In this document: positions 9,647-17,377 of the stretch, one piece after another
Numbering within the stretch: the stretch's first letter is position 1
How the letters are laid out: the number at the start of each line of letters is the position of its first letter
Source: Ochrovirga pacifica
GTDB lineage: Bacteria; Bacteroidota; Bacteroidia; Flavobacteriales; Flavobacteriaceae
Assembly: GCF_000220525.1 (NCBI RefSeq)
Contig: NZ_AFPK01000014.1
Span: 124,001-188,000 of the forward strand
DNA: 64,000 nt
Reading direction: 5' to 3'
Program-made: the position numbers and the translations under genes
Notes under the pieces: model-generated
Databases searched by the model: none
Seen by the model: the letters and a program-made list of their open reading frames with translations, nothing else
What the model was told of the DNA's origin: nothing

Positions 9647-9987
9647 ATGACGTCTTCTTTATTACACCGCTTAGAGTATACAAATAAAAAACCTGTTATA
9701 TCTGTTCTTATAGACACTCCTTTTAGCAAAGAAATTAGAGTTTTGCAAAAAAAGAATAAGAGTTAACAGAACATAAAACTTCATTCCCTATAGTTGTAGA
9801 AGTTTTTAAAGGAAGTCTTAACTTTTGGATAGAGGACTCCTAAGATCAGATAATTGAAGGTGATTTGCCTGCTTTAGAAGCTTACCTGTACCACCGTTTA
9901 AAGGTTACATCCAACAGTATTGTACGTTTGTCTTTGCACAAACAAACACCTATTAAAAGTATAGAAGATTTAATTGCTGCAAACTAA
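9647..9987 (+). pseudogene. Decayed cupin-domain gene
   Basis: This stretch would otherwise be a 400-base gap. From ATG 9647 a frame reads into a stop at 9764. A second frame, offset by two, is open from 9760 with ELTEHKTSFPIVVEVFKGSL, then a stop at 9841, then EGDLPALEAYLYHRLKV, SNSIVRLSLHK and a natural end at 9985-9987. Read together these resemble a small cupin (an FPIVVEV-FKGSL strand pair and the EGD-L turn before the second cupin motif). The metal-binding His of the second motif (usually PHxL) is now YHRL. One frameshift near 9757-9766, beside a run of seven A's, and the internal stop at 9841 make it non-functional. Family assignment is by pattern only. Confidence 0.7.
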
Positions 9988-9989
9988 AC

Positions 9990-10502
9990 TTATTCTACAA
10001 ACAAAGCTTTTAGTTCCAAAGCATCTTTGGGTGATAGTTTTCCGGCTACAACTAAGCTTAACTGTCTTCTTCGCAAGGCACTGTCATAACGTTGTTTTTC
10101 TAATTCTGTTTCGGGTATAATTTCTGGAATAGCTTGTGGTTTTCCATTTTTATCAACCGCTACAAAAGTATAAATCGCTTCATTTACTTTGGTTACTTTT
10201 CCAGAATCTCTGTCTTCTAAAAACACATCAGCAATAACTTCCATAGACGAAGTAAAAGCTCTAGAAACTTTTGCCTCTATGGTCATCATGCTTCCTAGAG
10301 GAATTACCTGTCCAAAAGAAACATTGTTTACAGCAACTGTAACACAAATTTGATGCGAATGTCTTTGAGCAGCAATACAGCAAATTCTGTCTACACGTGC
10401 TAACAACTCTCCTCCAAACAAACCGTTTAGAGCATTGGTATCACTAGGCAAAATAATGTCGGTAGTAATGGCAAGAGATGCCGAAGATGTTTTGGGTTTC
10501 AT
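9990..10502 (-). CDS. Acyl-CoA thioesterase (hotdog fold, YciA/ACOT type)
   Basis: 170-residue cytoplasmic single-hotdog thioesterase hydrolysing acyl-CoA to free acid and CoA. The family pattern is visible: LPSDTNALNGLFGGELLARV near the start (equivalent to the catalytic N-x-x-G-x-x-hGG region), then RHSHQICVTVAVNNVSF for the central strands, and a C-terminal tail rich in charged residues (EKQRYDSALRRRQL). The length matches bacterial members. It converges on the cupin pseudogene with two bases between the stops. Confidence 0.88.
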   Translation of the reverse strand: MKPKTSSASLAITTDIILPSDTNALNGLFGGELLARVDRICCIAAQRHSHQICVTVAVNNVSFGQVIPLGSMMTIEAKVSRAFTSSMEVIADVFLEDRDSGKVTKVNEAIYTFVAVDKNGKPQAIPEIIPETELEKQRYDSALRRRQLSLVVAGKLSPKDALELKALFVE

Positions 10503-10547
10503 AAAAATAGGGTACTGACAATTGTTGCCCCTAAGATAGTCGATAAT

Positions 10548-11441
10548 TTATTCATTCACCAACAACCAAGCATACTTATTATCTTCTCTTTTGATTTTAT
10601 TTAGCGTATTGATTGCAGTTCTTTTGTCTTGAAAAGATGCATAACACACTTCTGTTAACCCCCACTTGTTAACTCTAAGAATACGAGCTTCATATCCTTT
10701 TTGTTGTAAGATAGCTACTTTTTTTTTAGCATTTTTAGCTTCTTTAAAAGCTCCTGCTACAATATGATATTTGTATTCAATTTCTTTGACTTCTGCTACT
10801 TCCTTTTCTACCGTAACAGTAACACTTGGCAAAGGTTTTAAAATATCAAAAGAAGCTTTTTGTATTTTAGCTGTTAATGCCTGTTGATGTGCTACTTCTT
10901 GTTGATGCTGAGCATAATTTACTGCCAAAGAACCTCCTAACAACAAACCAGAAACAACAGCAGCAGCAGCAATGTATTTACCATACGTCTTTTTTGTAGA
11001 AATTGCTGGTGAACTGATTTTGTTTTGTCTTAAAATGTAATTAGCATCTACATCACTTAATCCAAAAGAGCTTGTTAAATAATTGATTTTATCTATAGGT
11101 TCAAAACTTAGCTGTCCGTTTATCAAAGTCAATTGCCCAATGTTTTGAAGCAGTAATGGAGCATTCTTTAAATCAGATTTCCATCTTACAACTTCTTTTT
11201 GAATAATTTTTAGAGCTTCGTCGTAAGATATTTTTAACGAAGTTGCTAAATGATTTACCAACAAACCATCGTTTTGCTGCAAGTTTACATTAAATGAAAC
11301 GATTTTAGAAGGGGGAGTAAACCGTTGTTGCTCCGCATTGATTTTACTCGGTACGGTATTGCTTACAAATCCTCCAAAGTTTGGCACCATTACACAATCG
11401 TACCTAAACAACAATTCACTTATGTATTTTGATAACTGCAT
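10548..11441 (-). CDS. HU-CCDC81-type and SPOR domain protein
   Basis: 297 residues with an N-terminal CCDC81-like bacterial HU region in two parts (MQLSKYISELLFRYDCVMVP and the SFNVNLQQNDGLLVNHLA segment, about residues 1-130), a transmembrane helix (YIAAAAVVSGLLLGGSLAV, about 155-175) and a C-terminal SPOR domain (KYHIVAGAFKEAKNAKKKV, about 222-297). SPOR domains bind denuded glycan strands at the division septum, so the protein probably links a cytoplasmic HU-like domain to septal peptidoglycan; the HU part may bind DNA or another partner. It is transcribed divergently from dprA, and its -7 box sits four bases before the ATG. Confidence 0.85.
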   Translation of the reverse strand: MQLSKYISELLFRYDCVMVPNFGGFVSNTVPSKINAEQQRFTPPSKIVSFNVNLQQNDGLLVNHLATSLKISYDEALKIIQKEVVRWKSDLKNAPLLLQNIGQLTLINGQLSFEPIDKINYLTSSFGLSDVDANYILRQNKISSPAISTKKTYGKYIAAAAVVSGLLLGGSLAVNYAQHQQEVAHQQALTAKIQKASFDILKPLPSVTVTVEKEVAEVKEIEYKYHIVAGAFKEAKNAKKKVAILQQKGYEARILRVNKWGLTEVCYASFQDKRTAINTLNKIKREDNKYAWLLVNE

Positions 11442-11445
11442 TTCA

Positions 11446-11453
11446 CAAAAATA
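11446..11453 (-). promoter_or_regulatory. -7 box abutting the HU/SPOR start codon
   Basis: Minus-strand TATTTTTG matches TAnnTTTG and ends exactly four bases before the ATG at 11441. With the usual Bacteroidota start-site spacing this predicts a leaderless transcript. Confidence 0.6.
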
Positions 11454-11535
11454 TCAAAAAAATAAATTTTGTCCAACCACACCCCTACTTTTTACTAACA
11501 AACAATTTTGTAACTTATTGATCAAAAAAATCGCA

Positions 11536-12639
11536 ATGAATCATCAAGAGTATCAATATGTACTGGCTTTACAAGAGGTAAAAGGAATTGGATTTGTAAA
11601 CGCTAAGAAACTAATTAACAATTATGGGAGTGCTACCAATTTATTTTTAGCACATCAAAGCAAAGAGGGAATTAAAGAATTAAAACCCGCAATATCTCAA
11701 CAATTGTTCAACATGCAAACTTTACTTAAAGCCGAAAAAGAAATTGAAAAAGCGATTGCTAACAACCTAAATATCCTGTATTTTAAAGAGCCTGATTTCC
11801 CTGAGTTACTGCTAAATTGTAGCGACGGTCCCTTGTTGCTTTTTTATGATGGAGTAAAAAAACTAAATAGTTTTAACAAAACCATCAGTATTGTAGGCAC
11901 CCGAAACATTACTCCTTACGGACGTGCTTTTTGTGAAGAACTGATTGCGGCTGTAAAAGACTATCGCCCCTTAATTGTTAGTGGATTTGCTTTTGGAGTA
12001 GATATTGCAGCACATACAGAAGCGTTAAAAAATCAACTGCCAACATTGGCTGTGTTGGCTCATGGCTACGGAACTTTATATCCTAAAGAGCACAAACGTT
12101 TTTATCCAGATGTAAAAGAAAGTGCAGGGTTTTTAAGTGAATTTACTTACAATGAAGCTCCGCTTAGAGAAAATTTCTTAAAACGAAACAGAATTGTAGC
12201 AGGGATTAGTCAAGCTACCATCGTAGTAGAATCTGCAGCCCGAGGAGGAGCTTTGGTAACGGCAGATATTGCTAACTCTTACAACAAAGATGTATTTGCC
12301 GTTCCTGGTAAAACAACAGATCCTTATAGCAAAGGCTGTAATAATTTGATTAAAAATCACAAAGCAGCACTCATTACCTCGGGACAAGATTTAATTACTC
12401 AGTTAGGTTGGAAACAACAAACAACAACTACACAAGTAAAACAAACAGAATTGTTTATCACACTTGAGGGAGAAGAAAAAACACTTTATGATTTACTAAC
12501 TTACGAAGCCTTGCATTTAGATCATTTGTCTAGAACCAGTGGTATTCCCATTTACAAAGTTTCCAATCTTGTATTTCAGTTAGAAATGAAAGGTTTGATA
12601 CAGGTGCTTCCAGGAAAACTAATCAAAAAAACTTCTTAG
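11536..12639 (+). CDS. dprA: DNA-processing protein DprA
   Basis: 367-residue DprA/Smf, which loads RecA on incoming single-stranded DNA during natural transformation. An N-terminal helical SAM-like region (VKGIGFVNAKKLINNYG) is followed by the Rossmann fold with SIVGTRNITPYGRAFCEEL and VSGFAFGVDIAAHTEAL, the loop NRIVAGISQATIVVESAARG and PGKTTDPYSKGCNNLI. The C-terminal winged-helix domain is present (LLTYEALHLDHLSRTSGIP). ATG 11536 (MNHQEYQYVLALQEV) is the family start; the frame extends upstream to 11338 but that part overlaps the divergent gene. The 3' end overlaps the convergent permease gene by four bases. A comF-family gene lies elsewhere in the window (32.3 kb). Confidence 0.95.
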   Translation: MNHQEYQYVLALQEVKGIGFVNAKKLINNYGSATNLFLAHQSKEGIKELKPAISQQLFNMQTLLKAEKEIEKAIANNLNILYFKEPDFPELLLNCSDGPLLLFYDGVKKLNSFNKTISIVGTRNITPYGRAFCEELIAAVKDYRPLIVSGFAFGVDIAAHTEALKNQLPTLAVLAHGYGTLYPKEHKRFYPDVKESAGFLSEFTYNEAPLRENFLKRNRIVAGISQATIVVESAARGGALVTADIANSYNKDVFAVPGKTTDPYSKGCNNLIKNHKAALITSGQDLITQLGWKQQTTTTQVKQTELFITLEGEEKTLYDLLTYEALHLDHLSRTSGIPIYKVSNLVFQLEMKGLIQVLPGKLIKKTS

Positions 12640-13499
12640 ACTTTTTTGCTGATAAAAGTTTCTAAAATTACGGCTGACAAAATTACACTTCCGCCAATTG
12701 CAGTAGATACGGTAGGAACCTCATCTAAAAAGAAAAAAGCCAACACAATTACATACAAAGGCTGAATACAACTAAACAGCGATGCAGTGGTTGCCGAAAA
12801 GTACTGAAATGCTCTTACATAGATAGTATGTCCTATGGCTGTAGAAACCATTCCTAAAAAAACTAAAAAAGGCAATTGCGATTGATAATGCTTAAAGTCC
12901 CAATCTAACAAAAATAAAGCTGGAAAGGCAAGTACGACAATCCATCCTGTTTGATAAAACATTAACATACTTGCGTTATAGTTGGCAACGCTTTTTTTCA
13001 TTAATATATTTCTAGTAGCAAAGAATACTGCAGATAAAATTCCAAATAAAATTCCCAAGGATGTTTGATTTCCTAAACTTAATTCTGGTGTTAAAATATA
13101 CAACCCTACCAAAACCAAAAGTCCTAGCAATAAGTGTTTGGGATTGAATTTTGTTTTTAGAATTAAGGGCTCTAGCAACGTTGTAAAAATAGGAAATGTA
13201 AACAACGAAATTACCCCTAGCCCAGCACCTGCCATTTGTAAGGCATAAAAATAAGTTACCCAGTGAATTCCCTGCAGCAAAGCTGCCAAAGCAAAAATAC
13301 CTGTGTGTTTTTTATAATTGTAAACAAGTGAAACTTTGGTAATTATACAAAAAACGGCAACAGCAAAAAAGGCAAAAAAGCATCGAGACCAAGCACTAAT
13401 TTCTGGCGGTAACAAAATATAATTTCCTAAAGGAGCAGATGTGGCAATGATTAACAAAGCCAAGTTCAGTTCTAAAAAATTTTTTAGTTCCTTGTTCAT
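12636..13499 (-). CDS. EamA/DMT family permease
   Basis: 287-residue integral membrane protein with ten predicted transmembrane helices in two EamA repeats (first repeat about 1-140, second about 148-280). The second repeat shows FATRNILMKKS and IGHTIYVRAFQYFSATTASLFS, typical of the drug/metabolite exporter superfamily. Substrate cannot be inferred. It ends downstream of dut with six bases between, so dut and this gene are probably one transcript, read in the order dut then permease. Confidence 0.87.
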   Translation of the reverse strand: MNKELKNFLELNLALLIIATSAPLGNYILLPPEISAWSRCFFAFFAVAVFCIITKVSLVYNYKKHTGIFALAALLQGIHWVTYFYALQMAGAGLGVISLFTFPIFTTLLEPLILKTKFNPKHLLLGLLVLVGLYILTPELSLGNQTSLGILFGILSAVFFATRNILMKKSVANYNASMLMFYQTGWIVVLAFPALFLLDWDFKHYQSQLPFLVFLGMVSTAIGHTIYVRAFQYFSATTASLFSCIQPLYVIVLAFFFLDEVPTVSTAIGGSVILSAVILETFISKKV

Positions 13500-13505
13500 T
13501 TCTTT

Positions 13506-13940
13506 TTATTTAGTACCTGTACTTCCAAAACCACCCGAACCACGCTCGGTTGTACTTAAAACCTCTACTTCTTGCCAAGCAACTTGTTCGTGTTTTGCAA
13601 TCACCAATTGAGCAATACGTTCTCCGTTGGTTATCTCAAAATTTTGATTGGATAGATTTACAAGAATAACACCTATTTCTCCTCTATAATCTGCATCTAT
13701 TGTTCCAGGAGCATTTAAAACCGTAATTCCTTTTTTAGCTGCCAAACCACTTCTGGGTCTTACCTGTGCTTCGTATCCTTGGGGCAAAGCAATAAATAAG
13801 CCTGTTTTTACAATGGCTCTTTCTAAAGGTTTTAACAGAATCGATTCAGAAATATTCGCTTTTAAATCCAGCCCTGCTGCACCCTCTGTTTCATATTGTG
13901 GTAAAGCATGTTCAGAATTATTGATGATTTGTACTTTCAT
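13506..13940 (-). CDS. dut: Deoxyuridine 5'-triphosphate nucleotidohydrolase
   Basis: Trimeric dUTPase (144 residues) converting dUTP to dUMP and pyrophosphate, keeping uracil out of DNA and feeding dTMP synthesis. The five motifs are visible: AGLDLKA (1), [11 protein letters not shown] (2), [17 protein letters not shown] with the catalytic Asp-Tyr pair (3), [10 protein letters not shown] (4) and the C-terminal [10 protein letters not shown] (5), which closes over the active site. Full length. It lies first in a short transcript with the EamA permease. Confidence 0.97.
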   Translation of the reverse strand: MKVQIINNSEHALPQYETEGAAGLDLKANISESILLKPLERAIVKTGLFIALPQGYEAQVRPRSGLAAKKGITVLNAPGTIDADYRGEIGVILVNLSNQNFEITNGERIAQLVIAKHEQVAWQEVEVLSTTERGSGGFGSTGTK

Positions 13941-13958
13941 GACAAATTAGGTTTACTG

Positions 13959-13966
13959 CAAAAGTA
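13959..13966 (-). promoter_or_regulatory. -7 box for dut
   Basis: Minus-strand TACTTTTG, a full TAnnTTTG match, 18 bases before the dut ATG. Confidence 0.55.
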
Positions 13967-13972
13967 AAATCT

Positions 13973-15418
13973 TCATGAACGTTTTAAGAACTTTTGATGG
14001 ATAAATTTTTGTTCTACCTTATAAATTCCCCACAAAGTAATCAATAAAAACACAGTGTTAATCCAAAAATGATTTCTAAAAACATAAAAAGAAACAAAAC
14101 TAATTGCCATTGTCCAAGCTAGCAATCCTAAAATTTTGTTTACCTCGTAAGGAGTTTTGTAGTGCTTTTGTCCAAACACATAGGAACTCATCATCATTAC
14201 AAAGTAAACAACAAAAGTAACCCAAGCAGCTCCTACATATCCCAAAACAGGGACTAAAGCAAGTAAGCCTATAATGGTTAAAATACCTCCTAAAACAGAA
14301 AAATACATTGCGTATTGTGTTTTTTCGGTGTTTTTGTACCAAACAGACAGATTGTTGTAAATACCTAACATTAGGTTGGCAATTAAAATAATAGGTACGA
14401 TAGACAAGGTCTGAAAATAAGCTTCTTTTTTAAGTAATAGACTGGCAAAAAAATCAATATAAGCTACTATAAACAACACAATAAAAGCTCCTAAAACACT
14501 AAACCATTTTAAGATAAGTGCATAAGTCTCTTTGGCATTTTTTTGATTGGAAATATTAAAAAAGAAAGGTTCTGCTCCCAACTTAAATGCAGTGATAAAC
14601 AAAGACATAAAGACTCCTAGTTTATAGGTTCCGGCATAAGCCCCTGCGATGGATTTGTCTAAATATCTAGGTAAAATTAACTTATCCAAGTTTTCATTGG
14701 TAATATAAGCCAAACCTGCTACTAAAATAGGCCAGCTATAGCGTAACATCTTTTTCATCAACAAAAAATCTAATTGCCATTTAAAGCCTAAGAACATAGG
14801 AAATACCATTAAAAAAGTAACTCCAGACCCGATTAAATTTGCTAAAAAAATATAGCCTACTTGAGTTTCTGTGGGATAAAATTGTAGATACTGCATGCCT
14901 CCATAAGTTGGAAAATACCACAAAAACAATACATTTAAAACGGCATAAACAGTAATATTCAGCACACGATACAATGCATAATTAATTGCTCTATTAGTAA
15001 CCCGTAAATATGCAAATGGAATAACAACAAAGGTGTCGAAAAGCAAAATTCCTAATAGAGTTTTAAAGTGTAAAACCTGAGAAAAACCTAAATAACTAGA
15101 CACTTCCGATGCATACCAAAACAATGGCAACACCAACAACAAAGCCCCTGTGGTAACCATAGTAAGTGTGGTACTAACCACTTTTTGTTTACTTTTTTCA
15201 GAATTGTAAAATCTAAAAAAAGCTGTTTCCATACCAAAAGTTAACAGTACATTAAAGTAAGCAGCCCAAACAAAAAATTCGGAATTGGTATTAAACTGCT
15301 TTGTATCAGGAAGTATTTTGGTGTGTAACCCAACTAAAAAAACGTTTACTGCCTTGGGCAATACAGCAGCAACACCATAAACAATTGTGCGTTTTAAAAA
15401 AGAGTTAAGTGTACTCAA
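13973..15418 (-). CDS. Polysaccharide biosynthesis (MATE/MOP-type) flippase
   Basis: 481-residue membrane protein with about 12-14 hydrophobic helices, in the MOP exporter superfamily (Wzx-like or MurJ-related lipid-linked sugar flippases). Family features include the start SFLKRTIVYGVAAVLPKAVN and loops such as METAFFRFYN and YTNTEKTQ-like WYKNTEKTQYAM. No ATG fits the family start; I propose TTG 15418 (LSTLNSFLKRT). The upstream part of the frame to 15646 overlaps the divergent gene and lacks homology features. There are 32 bases between its stop and the dut ATG on the same strand. Confidence 0.85.
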   Translation of the reverse strand: MSTLNSFLKRTIVYGVAAVLPKAVNVFLVGLHTKILPDTKQFNTNSEFFVWAAYFNVLLTFGMETAFFRFYNSEKSKQKVVSTTLTMVTTGALLLVLPLFWYASEVSSYLGFSQVLHFKTLLGILLFDTFVVIPFAYLRVTNRAINYALYRVLNITVYAVLNVLFLWYFPTYGGMQYLQFYPTETQVGYIFLANLIGSGVTFLMVFPMFLGFKWQLDFLLMKKMLRYSWPILVAGLAYITNENLDKLILPRYLDKSIAGAYAGTYKLGVFMSLFITAFKLGAEPFFFNISNQKNAKETYALILKWFSVLGAFIVLFIVAYIDFFASLLLKKEAYFQTLSIVPIILIANLMLGIYNNLSVWYKNTEKTQYAMYFSVLGGILTIIGLLALVPVLGYVGAAWVTFVVYFVMMMSSYVFGQKHYKTPYEVNKILGLLAWTMAISFVSFYVFRNHFWINTVFLLITLWGIYKVEQKFIHQKFLKRS

Positions 15419-15445
15419 AACATAAAATTTAGTGCTAAGATATTT

Positions 15446-15453
15446 TAATTTTG
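15446..15453 (+). promoter_or_regulatory. -7 box for the DUF6973-like gene
   Basis: TAATTTTG, a full consensus match, 20 bases before ATG 15474. Confidence 0.55.
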
Positions 15454-15473
15454 TAGATAAATACGAGTTACCT

Positions 15474-16151
15474 ATGTTTTTGAATCCTAAAAAAAAAATT
15501 TTTATCCTTATCCTTTCATTGGGTTTCTTAGGCGTTATAGCAACAGCTGTAGCACAAAGCCCTAAAAAAGCTTTTAAAACACTAAGCAAACCTGAAAAGT
15601 ACTGGGTATATTTCCATCCATTTAGAGCCCAAAAAGCGTATCGCATTTCTAAATCTATAGAAAAGGTTGTAGACTCTATTGCTCATCAAAACACACTAGG
15701 AAAAGTAAAAGTAGGAAATCAACTAGATGCTTTTAAACACTCCTTTTGGATGTGGTCTTTAGCCGAAGAAATTGGCTGGAGGGCTGCTAAAAGCTTAGGT
15801 AAAGCTCATGAAAAAGGGAATTACCAAATGTACTTAAACAAAGAGTTAGAAGACGGTAAACTACCCGACAAAGCAAGTTCTGAAATGGATGCTTTTAACA
15901 ATCAAATAGGTATTACTCTTTACAAAACACACAAGCATCAACAACTAAGCAAACAACAAAGAATTGCTTTGGTTATAAAAGCGGTGTTGCAGGGAAAAAC
16001 AAGAATGTTATCGCAAACAAAAAAAGGGGTTTTCTTAAATTCAAAAAAACAAATTATCTTGCCAAAGAACTATATCGGAAAGTGGGAAAATGAACGTCAC
16101 TTGGTTCCCTCAAAGTCCAGCAATATTATAGATGATAATTTATTGAAATGA
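15474..16151 (+). CDS. Exported DUF6973-like protein
   Basis: 225 residues with a signal peptide (MFLNPKKKIFILILSLG... ending TAVAQS near residue 28). The core NQLDAFKHSFWMWSLAEEIG followed by AAKSLGKAHEKGN resembles the DUF6973 family, in which conserved His and Asp/Glu residues suggest a hydrolase-like helical fold; function is unknown. The mature protein is basic. The frame opens upstream at GTG 15432, but that lies before the promoter. The next gene starts 29 bases later. Confidence 0.65.
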   Translation: MFLNPKKKIFILILSLGFLGVIATAVAQSPKKAFKTLSKPEKYWVYFHPFRAQKAYRISKSIEKVVDSIAHQNTLGKVKVGNQLDAFKHSFWMWSLAEEIGWRAAKSLGKAHEKGNYQMYLNKELEDGKLPDKASSEMDAFNNQIGITLYKTHKHQQLSKQQRIALVIKAVLQGKTRMLSQTKKGVFLNSKKQIILPKNYIGKWENERHLVPSKSSNIIDDNLLK

Positions 16152-16180
16152 TTAAATTTGCAGTATCAAAATAATCAACC

Positions 16181-16603
16181 ATGAAAACAGTACACTCCAT
16201 TTTAGCAGCAGCCGTTTTAATTTCTTTAGGAATGGCTTTATTTAATGCCATTATTAGTGCCAAAAGAGAAGAAAAATTTAAAAAAGGAGATCGAACTATT
16301 GGTTTGATAGCTTTAATTTTAACTCACATCCAATTTATTGTTGGTTTGATTACTTACTATATCTCTCCGTGGTACAAAAGTATGAGAAATGTAGGAATGG
16401 CTAAAGCGATGAAAGATGCAGAATTGAGATTGATGAGCGTAGAACACCCCTTAACCATGATTATTGCCATTGTATTGGTAACTATAGGGTGGTCTCGTCA
16501 TAAAAAACTAACCCAAGACAAAGCTAAGTTTAAATCTTTTGCCATATTTTATGGTATTGCTTTGTTGCTAATTTTATCAAGAATTCCTTGGGCTCAATGG
16601 TAA
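16181..16603 (+). CDS. Four-helix membrane protein of unknown function
   Basis: 140 residues with four predicted transmembrane helices (about 5-25, 42-62, 88-106, 119-138). Four histidines lie in or near the helices (MKTVHSILA, LTHIQFIVG, SVEHPLTMII, GWSRHKKL), a pattern that could ligate b-type haem, so a cytochrome-b-like role is possible but unproven. It is very likely real: it sits in a same-strand run with short spacing (12 bases to the acyltransferase gene) and has normal codon use. Confidence 0.6.
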   Translation: MKTVHSILAAAVLISLGMALFNAIISAKREEKFKKGDRTIGLIALILTHIQFIVGLITYYISPWYKSMRNVGMAKAMKDAELRLMSVEHPLTMIIAIVLVTIGWSRHKKLTQDKAKFKSFAIFYGIALLLILSRIPWAQW

Positions 16604-16615
16604 TAAATTAAGCAT

Positions 16616-17377
16616 ATGTCTAAACACAAAAAAATGCCAATTCGCAAACGCTTATTGGCATATCCTTTATCCGTTCTTTTTTATTTTGTTTACGCCTTGT
16701 TGTTGTGTATTTTTCACCCCATTCAATGGTTGGCACTAAAACTAGGTGGCTATCAGGCTCATAAAAAAGTGGTCGATGTCTTAAACGCTTGCCTGGTTTA
16801 CAGTTTAAGAATACTTGGGACCAGAGTTACTTTTATCAACAAGCATCAGTTTAATCCTAAAGAACCTCACATAATTGTTTCCAATCATCAAAGCACACAC
16901 GAAATTCCACCATTAGGTTGGTTTTTTAGAGAATTGCATCCAAAGTTTATTGCAAAAAAAGAATTAGGAAAAGGAATTCCTAGTGTTTCTTTTAACTTAA
17001 AATACGGTGGATCTGCTTTGATTGATAGAAAAGATGCCAGACAATCTTTATCTGCTATTGGTTTCTTTGCCAAATATATAGAAGAAAACAGAAGAGCTGG
17101 AATTATTTTTCCTGAAGGAACGAGAAGTAGAGACGGAAAACCCAAACGCTTTTCTGAAAATGGTTTAAAGATTTTAACCAAATTCTCACGATCTTCGGTA
17201 ATTATTCCGGTAACCATTAACAACTCTTGGAAACTATGGGAATATGGTCAATTTCCTATGAATATCGGAATTGAAATGACTATAGAAACACACGAACCAA
17301 TCCGTGTTGCAGACCATTCTTTTGAGGAGCTTTTTCAAAAAATTGAAACAAATGTAAAAAGCAAAATCCATCAATAA
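16616..17377 (+). CDS. PlsC-like 1-acyl-glycerol-3-phosphate acyltransferase
   Basis: 253-residue membrane-associated acyltransferase expected to make phosphatidic acid from lysophosphatidic acid. An N-terminal hydrophobic helix (residues about 15-37) precedes the PlsC domain. Motif I reads SNHQSTHEIP, so the catalytic HX4D is HX4E here. Motif II is GGSALIDRKDARQS, motif III FPEGTRSRDGKPKRF and motif IV VIIPVTINNSW. The Asp-to-Glu change in the catalytic dyad is unusual and may mean altered activity or a subfamily. The last seven bases overlap the convergent SusD-like gene. Confidence 0.85.
   Translation: MSKHKKMPIRKRLLAYPLSVLFYFVYALLLCIFHPIQWLALKLGGYQAHKKVVDVLNACLVYSLRILGTRVTFINKHQFNPKEPHIIVSNHQSTHEIPPLGWFFRELHPKFIAKKELGKGIPSVSFNLKYGGSALIDRKDARQSLSAIGFFAKYIEENRRAGIIFPEGTRSRDGKPKRFSENGLKILTKFSRSSVIIPVTINNSWKLWEYGQFPMNIGIEMTIETHEPIRVADHSFEELFQKIETNVKSKIHQ

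Noticed and set aside
11338-11535. N-terminal extension of the dprA frame
   Set aside because: It overlaps the divergent HU/SPOR gene and its promoter and has no DprA homology; ATG 11536 fits the family.
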